Shown here: positions 18,323 to 24,988 of the stretch, piece after piece
Layout: each line of letters opens with the position of its first letter
Numbering within the stretch: the stretch's first letter is position 1
NCBI RefSeq assembly: GCF_014077625.1
Contig: NZ_JACFXU010000018.1
Location: forward strand, 62,001 to 126,000
Length of the DNA: 64,000 nt
Origin: Sediminihaliea albiluteola
Lineage (GTDB): Bacteria > Pseudomonadota > Gammaproteobacteria > Pseudomonadales > Halieaceae
Direction: 5' to 3'
Position numbers and translations under genes: made by a program
Notes under the pieces: generated by a model
What the model saw: the letters and a program-made list of their open reading frames with translations, nothing else
The model's database searches: none
Told to the model about the DNA's origin: nothing

Positions 18323-18628
18323 ATGAGCAGTGAAAACAGTATTTTGGTTGAGGTAGCCTACGCGCTGCCTGAAAAGCAGGCGATCGTCCCCTTGCATGTG
18401 CCAAGTGGTACCACTGCAATCGATGCGGCACAACTCTCGGGCATTGCTAAGCAGTTTGAGGGCTTGGAGCTTGGCTCTGCCAAGCTCGGCATCTTTGGCA
18501 AGGTGGTCGGCCCGCAAACCGTGTTGAAAGAGGGCGATAGAGTCGAAATTTACCGGCCTTTAATTGCCGACCCCAAAGAGGTCCGCAAAGCGCGGGCAGC
18601 TCGAGCTAAAGAGCGGCGCGGGGCCTAA
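18323..18628 (+). CDS. rnfH: RnfH/RatB family (UPF0125) ubiquitin-fold protein
   Basis: This 101-residue protein has the conserved core VEVAYALPEKQAIVPLHVP, then GIFGKVV and GDRVEIYRPL near the end, which identify the RnfH (RatB) family with a beta-grasp fold. The C terminus is basic (KEVRKARAARAKERR). It follows ratA closely, as in many Gammaproteobacteria. The biochemical role is not established. The gene converges with bamE with only seven bases between the stops. Confidence 0.9.
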   Translation: MSSENSILVEVAYALPEKQAIVPLHVPSGTTAIDAAQLSGIAKQFEGLELGSAKLGIFGKVVGPQTVLKEGDRVEIYRPLIADPKEVRKARAARAKERRGA

Positions 18629-18635
18629 AGTAGGC

Positions 18636-19025
18636 TCACTCGCTCTTGGCTGCTTCGCCGCCGGCCCATTCGGGGCGGTAGTCACCGCGCACATCGCTGA
18701 GTGCGTCACCATCAAAATAAACACTCATCTGTGTTTTGCGGATGAGCTTTTCACCATTGCGCATCACGTAGGCATAATCCCAGCGATTTTGGTTAAAAGG
18801 GTCTTCCACTAGGGGGGTGCCGAGGATGAATCGCACTTGACGGCGGCTCATGCCGGGCTCTAGCTGATCGACCATGCTCTGTTCAACGATGTTGCCCTGC
18901 TCCACGTCGATTTTGTAAACCCCAGGAAAACCCAAGGAGCTACAGGCACTTAGGGTGCCGATGAAAAGCAGGATAAAAAGACTGCGCATGGGCTTAAACT
19001 TCCACTTCCGTATTAGGGATGGCAT
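18636..19025 (-). CDS. bamE: Outer-membrane assembly lipoprotein BamE (OmlA/SmpA)
   Basis: This small lipoprotein is part of the BAM complex that inserts beta-barrels into the outer membrane. A hydrophobic segment ends in the lipobox LSAC. The mature part has GFPGVYKIDVEQGNIV, the GMSRRQVRFILGTPLVEDPF signature and RWDYAYVMRNG, all diagnostic of BamE. I chose the start at 19025 because AGGAGAGGT lies directly upstream; it gives 129 residues with a long basic n-region. The alternative ATG 18989 gives a compact 16-residue signal and is equally compatible with export. It is divergent from fur, with only 38 bases between the chosen starts. Confidence 0.92.
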   Translation of the reverse strand: MPSLIRKWKFKPMRSLFILLFIGTLSACSSLGFPGVYKIDVEQGNIVEQSMVDQLEPGMSRRQVRFILGTPLVEDPFNQNRWDYAYVMRNGEKLIRKTQMSVYFDGDALSDVRGDYRPEWAGGEAAKSE

Positions 19026-19063
19026 CATACCTCTCCTGAAACACAACGAGAACCCCTCCTATC

Positions 19064-19483
19064 ATGGCTGCTGAAAATCAGGAATTGCGCAAGGCAGGTC
19101 TAAAAGTCACTCTGCCGCGGGTGAAGATCCTGCAAATACTTGAAGCGACCGATGAAACCACCCATCACATGAGTGCTGAAGTCGTATATGACGCGCTTCG
19201 CGATGCGGGGGAAGACATTGGCCTGGCTACCGTGTATCGCGTATTGGCCCAGTTTGAGGCCGCGGGGCTGGTCACTCGCCACAACTTTGAGACAGGACAC
19301 TCCGTTTTCGAGCTAGATCGCGGTGATCACCACGACCATATGGTGGTTGAGGATACCGGTGAAGTGATCGAATTTATCGATCCTGTCATTGAAAAGCGCC
19401 AGCACGAAATCGCCAAAGCGCATGGCTACGAAATTGTCGACCACTCGCTAGTTCTGTACGTGCGTAAAAAACAAGAAGACTAA
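19064..19483 (+). CDS. fur: Ferric uptake regulator Fur
   Basis: This 139-residue iron-responsive repressor has an N-terminal winged helix (LKVTLPRVKILQIL; IGLATVYRVLAQFE). The metal site region is HHDHMVVEDTGEVIEF. The CxxC that holds structural zinc in E. coli Fur is replaced by VEDT, as in Pseudomonas Fur, so structural zinc is probably not cysteine-bound. The C-terminal half has the EKRQHEIAKAHGYEIVDHSLVLYV pattern. The divergent bamE-fur arrangement is conserved in pseudomonads. recN, normally next to this pair, is displaced here by about 9 kb of other genes. Confidence 0.95.
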   Translation: MAAENQELRKAGLKVTLPRVKILQILEATDETTHHMSAEVVYDALRDAGEDIGLATVYRVLAQFEAAGLVTRHNFETGHSVFELDRGDHHDHMVVEDTGEVIEFIDPVIEKRQHEIAKAHGYEIVDHSLVLYVRKKQED

Positions 19484-19633
19484 AGCTCCTCGCTACGCCT
19501 CCTTTTTCCGTGACTTGCTGCGCCTGCAGGCCTTCTAGAACTAAACGTTAGTGATGCTTTTTGTTGAAATTGAGCGGTAAGCCTGCATGTCATCTAATAG
19601 ACAATATTGAGTATATTTTAATCAGAAACAACG

Positions 19634-19661
19634 CTCTGCCTGATGATCTCTTGAGGCAGAG
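19634..19661. repeat. Stem-loop in the gap after fur
   Basis: CTCTGCCT and AGGCAGAG form an 8-bp stem with a 12-base loop. No T-run follows, so a terminator role is uncertain. The rest of 19484-19772 holds no recognised gene. Confidence 0.35.
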
Positions 19662-19772
19662 GTGGCTTAGAGCTTTACATCGAGCGCCGCCTGCTGCGCT
19701 CCTAGCTCAACAGACGATCGCAAACTGTTGTTGAACTTTAGTCTAATGCTAATATCGGAGTCACATATATAA

Positions 19773-20159
19773 ATGAAGATGGCTGATCCAATGAAAAAAA
19801 CTATAAAAATTTCCGCAGTTTTGCTGCTAACCCCAATACTTGTTGCTTGTTCTGATGGACCCTCCAGTAGTGAAGTGGAAACCTTGATTAAGGCTCAATA
19901 TACACAAGTAGATAGCCTCATGGAGAGCGCAATGGGGGATGTGGGTGACTCAGAGCTAGCTAGTGCTATGAGTAGTATGCTATCTGGCATGATGCCAAAG
20001 CTTGAAAGCGTGAAGAATGTGAGCTGCAATGAATCGGATGCTAAAGACACCTACTTATGCACAGCAGACATCACTCAGAAATTGGGGGCTGAAAGTCAAA
20101 GCGATACAGCGAGCTTTATGGTGGTTAAGGTAAATGATGAATGGGTCTTGCGAAATTAA
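19773..20159 (+). CDS. Putative lipoprotein of unknown function
   Basis: This protein of 122-128 residues begins with a lipoprotein signal (MKKTIKISAVLLL...LVAC; Cys at 26 counting from 19773). The mature part is acidic and methionine/serine-rich (SELASAMSSMLSGMM), with two later cysteines (NVSC, YLC) that could form a disulfide. It ends VKVNDEWVLRN, like the C-terminal strand of small DUF4878-type or NTF2-like lipoproteins. ATG 19773 (GGAG at distance) and ATG 19791 are both possible starts. It is the first gene of the stretch that separates fur from recN. A strong hairpin follows its stop. Confidence 0.6.
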   Translation: MKMADPMKKTIKISAVLLLTPILVACSDGPSSSEVETLIKAQYTQVDSLMESAMGDVGDSELASAMSSMLSGMMPKLESVKNVSCNESDAKDTYLCTADITQKLGAESQSDTASFMVVKVNDEWVLRN

Positions 20160-20226
20160 CTACCAAAAAGCTTTGCTAAAAAAGCAGAATCAATTTGTGC
20201 TTTTATTAGCAATATCTTCAGAATCT

Positions 20227-20252
20227 GGTCCTCGGTGAATCGAGGACCTTTC
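20227..20252 (+). terminator. Probable terminator after the lipoprotein gene
   Basis: GGTCCTCG, six-base loop, CGAGGACC gives a perfect 8-bp stem followed by a short TTT. The T-run is weak but the stem is strong. Confidence 0.6.
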
Positions 20253-20279
20253 ATCTATTGCTCTCCTTAGTAGGAGTCA

Positions 20280-20462
20280 CTATTCGTTTTTTTGAGCACT
20301 ATTGCTTAACGAGTTGTCAGTAATACTTACAACACGAGCTTGTTTAACGCTTCCGGAAACAAAAACACCTACCCCAGTCCCTGACGAAATCCAGTATTTA
20401 CCCTTTTTAAGCCAAAAAGACGGTCTTGGTGGTAAATAGCAGCTGTGCTCTTGAGGGCTGTA
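20280..20462 (-). pseudogene. Possible 3' remnant of a lost gene
   Basis: On the minus strand 60 codons are open between a TAG (20463-20465) and a TAG stop (20280-20282). They read in part PRPSFWLKKGKYWISSGTG, then VSGSVKQARVVSITDN. The composition looks like real protein, but there is no start codon and no family I recognise. The remainder of the gap 20160-20660 shows no gene. Confidence 0.28.
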
Positions 20463-20660
20463 CTAAGAACCTTGTCAGAAAACTTTACAGTGGCAGTGTG
20501 CTGGAGCTCCCAAGGGCAAAAATACTATTCAAAGTCATTGTTGTTTCTAGCCTTTCTCTTTACTGGCGCAGATATTGCTGGGCATACCTCAGTAAAGAGC
20601 TGTGGTTGACGAAAAGTAAGGGTCTTCCACTTTTCAGAAATTAATAGGCAGGATAGAAAA

Positions 20661-21467
20661 ATGAAACAACTACTTTTCAGCTGCTTAATTGCAAGCACTT
20701 TATTTGCTGCCGCCAATGCGAATGCATACTACGTTCGCCCTGTCGCACAAATGAACTCTGTTTTTTCGGACGGGCTGATTCAAAATGCTGCCACCAGTGC
20801 ATCGCAAAACATTGGCAGCGCTGTAAAAGCTAAGGTTGATCTTAATAACGGCACCGGCAAAGCGTTTGTAGATATAACGGGTGCGAATCAGTATGGACAA
20901 GCAGTTGCCAGTTTCGGCGATAGGGTGTCGTTCAGTAGTAATGCCGTAGGTACCACTGCGGATTTTTCTTTTGCATTTGACGGTACGATAGATGTTACAG
21001 GTGTCACGGGCGGATCATTACAGTACGGCTATTCAACGAATTATTTCGTGTTTGAAGCCGGAAGCGGTGCTACGTTTGCTAATTTTACCTCTCATGGCGG
21101 CCACTTAATCGGGCAAAATGAGTTTAATAGTTTCACCAATCCGCTAGCTGATGTATCTACTGTCATAAATGGTATTTTTAGTGACTCTATCGTAATTGGC
21201 AGTGTTAAGGACTTTGATATCTTCGCAAGTATCGGAGTGTTCACTTCTACACAGAGCCATACTGGGAATGTAACACTGGACTTTTTTAATACCGGAATCT
21301 TTGGCATCGATGTGGCTAGTGGCGTCACCTATAGCTCACAGTCTGGGGTGTTTCTGAATTCAGTGGTTCCCCCGACTTCAGTGCCAGTGCCCGGCACTCT
21401 TGCTCTCCTAGGCCTTGGATTGCTCGTCTTAATAGGTCGGCGGCGCTTGGTCCTAAGCGACAAGTAA
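20661..21467 (+). CDS. PEP-CTERM sorting domain-containing secreted protein
   Basis: This 268-residue protein has an N-terminal signal peptide (MKQLLFSCLIASTLFAAANANA). It ends in a PEP-CTERM-type tripartite tail: VPVPGTLALL, a hydrophobic stretch and then GRRR. Such proteins are cut and anchored or released by exosortase EpsH/XrtA in bacteria that make exopolysaccharide. The middle is glycine/serine/asparagine-rich and beta-strand-like, with no recognised enzyme motif. GGCAGGAT lies six bases before the ATG. No exosortase gene is in the window, so it must be encoded elsewhere if the signal works. An anchored envelope or matrix protein is the likely role. Confidence 0.82.
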   Translation: MKQLLFSCLIASTLFAAANANAYYVRPVAQMNSVFSDGLIQNAATSASQNIGSAVKAKVDLNNGTGKAFVDITGANQYGQAVASFGDRVSFSSNAVGTTADFSFAFDGTIDVTGVTGGSLQYGYSTNYFVFEAGSGATFANFTSHGGHLIGQNEFNSFTNPLADVSTVINGIFSDSIVIGSVKDFDIFASIGVFTSTQSHTGNVTLDFFNTGIFGIDVASGVTYSSQSGVFLNSVVPPTSVPVPGTLALLGLGLLVLIGRRRLVLSDK

Positions 21468-21796
21468 AACGGGTGCTTTAACGCGACGGTCGAGTCTATG
21501 TTTACTCTTTTTACCCTGTTCGTGTAACAAGATTTGCTCGCGAGGCTGCCGTCGCTCCAGCCCATGAACCGTCAATCGCATCAGGGTTCTGATCCAACAC
21601 AAGGGCTGGCACAGCGCTCGCTATGCCAACCTATCTAAGAAAGACCTAAGCCGCTATCAAGTGCATGGTGCTCCCTGTCGTTTTTATGCCTGAACTTACT
21701 TATGTGAGTCCCTGCACCGTAAGGCCATTCTAAGCTGCAGTGGATATCACCACAGTACCCCAAACACAGGGCCTTTTTTTGTTTAGTGAATAAAAC

Positions 21797-21828
21797 TATA
21801 CTTGTGTGTAAAGTTGCACATATGTATA
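21797..21828. promoter_or_regulatory. Candidate promoter/operator of the P450 unit
   Basis: A nested dyad is seen: TATAC (21797) and GTATA (ending 21828) flank TGTGTAAAGTTGCACA, itself an imperfect inverted repeat. TATACT at 21797-21802 could be a -10 element. The rest of the gap 21468-21864 shows no gene. Confidence 0.35.
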
Positions 21829-21864
21829 TTTTGTGGGGCGCCCTACTGGCAGAGGATTGAGGCA

Positions 21865-23112
21865 ATGAATGTTGCTAATGAAGTTGTTGAACCAATTGAA
21901 AACTTATTTAACCCGGCATCGAATGAGTACTTAGAAAATCCAGCCCCGCAGTTCTTGGCTTTAGCCAGACGCGGGCGTTTGGTGTGGTATGAGCCCTGGC
22001 AGGCTTGGATCATGACTCGCATGCCTGACATCATGGATTGCTGGCGTACTGAGTATTTGTCATCAGACTTTTACGATTGGGAGTTTGCTCCTGAGCGTCC
22101 ACCGGAAGATAAGTGGAGCAATTACGAGCGCGCCATGATTGGCCATAGCCTAGTAGCGGACCACGGTCACCACCGGATGATTCGCAAGGTGGTTTCGCCC
22201 GCTTTCTCGCGCAATGTGGTGGATGAGATTCAGCGCCGTATCAAGCCTGATGTGGTCAAGTTAATCGATAGCTTGGGTGATTTAGAAAGCTTCGATTACA
22301 TCGAAAAGGTCGCTAACCACATTCCCTTTATTACCATCAGCCGAATGGTGGGCTTGCCGGAAAAATACTGGCCTGAAATTAAGCAGGTTGTGCTGACCTT
22401 TACCGAAGCTTGGAACCCAACGATCTCTGATGAGCGTCGCGAAGCTGCTCGCCAAGACAGTAACCGAGCCATTGAAATTCTACAGCGGGTGATCGCCGAT
22501 CGACGCGCCAACCCGGGTGAGTCAGACTTCCTCAGTGTCCTGTTGGAGATCGAAGAAGAAAATGAGTCTTTTTCAGACTGGGACATTATCACCTTGATTC
22601 TGGCCCTAATTGGCGCCGGCTCTGATACCACCCTAATTGCGCAGCAGTGGACACTCTATGCATTGCTCAAGCACCCCGAGCAAATTGAAGCGGCACTCGA
22701 AACTCCCGATACCTTCTCCAATGCCTTTAGTGAGGTAATGCGCTGGTCCTACGCGTCCAAGATGGGCTTTGCTCGTTACGCGCCGGAGGACATGGAAGTG
22801 CTGGGTCAGCAGGTCAAGAAAGGGCAGATGGTGCTGTTAATGCCGCACTTGAAAGATCACGACCCAGAATACTATGAAGACCCTGAGCGCTTCGACGTTA
22901 AACGTGAATTCAAACCCGATGTGCTCTTTGGTTATGGCCCGCGCTACTGCATTGGCGCTGCTATGGCTAAACGTCAGCTTTACCTGACCATGGTTGAGCT
23001 GTTTAAGCGCTTCCCCAACTTGAGCTTGGAAAGCGAGCCAGTCTTAGATAACTCAGAACATAATGCCGTGGTGTTCCGCGAGCTGCTTGTTCGCACCGGT
23101 ATTAATAAATAG
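21865..23112 (+). CDS. Cytochrome P450 monooxygenase
   Basis: The start is ATG 21865 after TTGAGGCA; an upstream in-frame ATG at 21802 overlaps the candidate operator and is rejected. The 415-residue soluble bacterial P450 has the I-helix oxygen-binding motif AGSDTT (251-256), the K-helix ExxR (EVMRW) and the heme loop FGYGPRYCIG with proximal Cys362. There is no membrane anchor, so a ferredoxin/reductase pair encoded elsewhere must supply electrons. Class and length fit the families that hydroxylate terpenoids, steroids or fatty acids; the subfamily cannot be named by eye. It heads a co-directional group with a Rieske oxygenase, a decarboxylase-fold protein, a TonB receptor and an SDR, which points to catabolism of one hydrophobic substrate. 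Confidence 0.92.
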   Translation: MNVANEVVEPIENLFNPASNEYLENPAPQFLALARRGRLVWYEPWQAWIMTRMPDIMDCWRTEYLSSDFYDWEFAPERPPEDKWSNYERAMIGHSLVADHGHHRMIRKVVSPAFSRNVVDEIQRRIKPDVVKLIDSLGDLESFDYIEKVANHIPFITISRMVGLPEKYWPEIKQVVLTFTEAWNPTISDERREAARQDSNRAIEILQRVIADRRANPGESDFLSVLLEIEEENESFSDWDIITLILALIGAGSDTTLIAQQWTLYALLKHPEQIEAALETPDTFSNAFSEVMRWSYASKMGFARYAPEDMEVLGQQVKKGQMVLLMPHLKDHDPEYYEDPERFDVKREFKPDVLFGYGPRYCIGAAMAKRQLYLTMVELFKRFPNLSLESEPVLDNSEHNAVVFRELLVRTGINK

Positions 23113-23125
23113 CGAGGTTTATAAA

Positions 23126-24100
23126 ATGAAAAAACGTTATGACAAGCCCATTCCTTTCGGCTGGTATGCCGTTGAATACAGCTCTGAACTCAAGCCTGGT
23201 GACGTAAAAGCGCTGGAATACTTTGGCCGTGAGCTGGTGTTGTTCCGCAGCGAAGAGGGTGAGGCTTCACTGCTTAATGCCTACTGCCCCCACCTAGGGG
23301 CACACCTCGGTCATGGCGGTATTGTGAAAGGGAATGCGCTGAGCTGCCCCTTCCACGCCTGGGAATTTAACGGTGAGGGTTACTGTACTGCAGTACCTTA
23401 CGCTAAGCGTATTCCTCCTAAGGTTGAAGGTAAGCAAGCGATCTTCAGTTACCCAGTGGTTGAGCGTAATCAGATGATTTGGGCTTGGTATCACCCTGAA
23501 GGCCTTGAGCCGCTGTTTGAAATTTACGATATCCCTGAGCTGTCTTCCACCGACTGGAGTGAGCTTGATACCTATGACTGGGAGATCAACACCATCATCC
23601 AGGAAACCGGTGAAAACGCCGCTGACCTAGCGCATTTCATCACTGTGCACGGCAGCCCTGCTATGCCCGAAGGTGATGTGAGTATGGACGGCCCGCGCCG
23701 TGTCACAGAGTTTGACTCTAAGGCACATGTGATTGACGAACAGGGCAATGTGGATCTAAGCGGCGACAACCACGAGTCGATCCACTTGGTATCAGAAGGT
23801 ATTGGCCCTGGCTTCACCATGCAGCGCTTCTCACGGATGTTTGATGTGGTGTTGATGGGCACCATCACCCCTATCGATGATCAGCGCGTGCACTTGCGCT
23901 TTAACTTCACCGTGCCGCGCGAGCAGTCAGAGGGTAACGCCATGATGGCCACTGGCACAGTGCAAGAGATTGTACGTCAGGTGGAGCAGGACATTCCGAT
24001 CTGGGAGCACAAGGTCTACCTACCCGACCCGGCGCTCTGTGATGGCGATGGTCCTATCGCGAAATACCGCAAATGGTTCCAGCAATTCTACGCTGCGTAA
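23126..24100 (+). CDS. KshA-like Rieske non-heme iron oxygenase, oxygenase component
   Basis: ATG 23126, with GAGG upstream, gives 324 residues. The Rieske [2Fe-2S] ligands are C54-x-H56 and C74-xx-H77 (CPHLGAHL; CPFHAWEF). The surrounding GGIVKGNALSCPFHAW and YCTAVPYAKRIPP strongly resemble 3-ketosteroid 9-alpha-hydroxylase KshA and the related sterol C7-desaturases. The mononuclear iron site is DLAHFITVH (D167, H170, H175). No reductase partner is visible nearby. It begins 13 bases after the P450 stop. Steroid or steroid-like substrate is inference from similarity to KshA motifs; a terpenoid is also possible. Confidence 0.88.
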   Translation: MKKRYDKPIPFGWYAVEYSSELKPGDVKALEYFGRELVLFRSEEGEASLLNAYCPHLGAHLGHGGIVKGNALSCPFHAWEFNGEGYCTAVPYAKRIPPKVEGKQAIFSYPVVERNQMIWAWYHPEGLEPLFEIYDIPELSSTDWSELDTYDWEINTIIQETGENAADLAHFITVHGSPAMPEGDVSMDGPRRVTEFDSKAHVIDEQGNVDLSGDNHESIHLVSEGIGPGFTMQRFSRMFDVVLMGTITPIDDQRVHLRFNFTVPREQSEGNAMMATGTVQEIVRQVEQDIPIWEHKVYLPDPALCDGDGPIAKYRKWFQQFYAA

Positions 24101-24156
24101 GCGGCGTTTTAAGTCTCTAAGCAACAGACAATACAACGATAAAAGGGTAACGAATA

Positions 24157-24921
24157 ATGAATGAAGTTTTGATGTCCACTCCCGGTGACCACTACAACTG
24201 GCCAATGCTGAAAATCCGCTACCTCACCACAGAGGCAGCAGTTGCGGAAGTATTGCCGCCCGGTTTTGAGCCCGGTAGCCGTCCCGAAGTCACCCTGACC
24301 GTGTACAACGTGCCGGTGAACGGTGAGCCAGAGCATGGTCTGTTAACGACTGTAAGCTGCAAGCACAAAGGTCAAGAAGGTCAGTTTGCATTAGGTTATG
24401 CGATCGACAAAGAAGCTGAAATTTTTATCAGCCAAGAAAAATTCGGTCAGCCAAAGTACCCAGCTGACATTACCTATTACCGTTTGATGGAGCAGGTGGG
24501 TGCTCGTGTAACGCACCAGAAATACACCTTCTTAGAGTTTTACGGGCAGGTAACCGAGACTTTAGACAATGGCCCCAACTTCGATGAGCACGAGTTCTGG
24601 GTGAAGTACTCACGCAAAGCTCATTACACCGAGCCTGGTTTTGATTTTCCTCCCCACGTTGTCAATGTGGTGAGCAACTACGGCACCGCGCAAAAGCTGA
24701 AAGTTGAAGGTGAACTTATCCTGCGCGATAGCCCATGGGATCCGATCAAAGATCGCCTGCCGCCGCAGTCTAAACCTGAAGCCTGGTTGTGGACTCCTGA
24801 ATTTCTCGGTCGCAGCGTCAACCTGGGTGAGCCTTTAGATGCCGATGCCTTTGAGCCTTGGGCTAGCACTATTGGTAACTCGCGCTGGCGTGGCAGTAAC
24901 GGCGGTCCGCTTAAAAGCTGA
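24157..24921 (+). CDS. Acetoacetate decarboxylase-family protein
   Basis: This 254-residue protein has the acetoacetate decarboxylase (ADC) fold. EKFGQPKYPADI places Lys100 in the position of the Schiff-base lysine, preceded by the conserved FISQEKFG turn. Other family features include VLPPGFEP near the N terminus. The broad family includes true decarboxylases and aldolase-dehydratases or hydrolases acting on larger beta-keto compounds, so the reaction is uncertain. It follows the Rieske gene by 56 bases on the same strand. In this setting it may act on an oxidised ring or side-chain intermediate rather than acetoacetate (inference). Confidence 0.83.
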   Translation: MNEVLMSTPGDHYNWPMLKIRYLTTEAAVAEVLPPGFEPGSRPEVTLTVYNVPVNGEPEHGLLTTVSCKHKGQEGQFALGYAIDKEAEIFISQEKFGQPKYPADITYYRLMEQVGARVTHQKYTFLEFYGQVTETLDNGPNFDEHEFWVKYSRKAHYTEPGFDFPPHVVNVVSNYGTAQKLKVEGELILRDSPWDPIKDRLPPQSKPEAWLWTPEFLGRSVNLGEPLDADAFEPWASTIGNSRWRGSNGGPLKS

Positions 24922-24988
24922 GCGGGCTAAAGTTATAAGTTAATCATTAATTAAGGCATTAAGCATAAAATCGATAAGGAGTTCTTGG

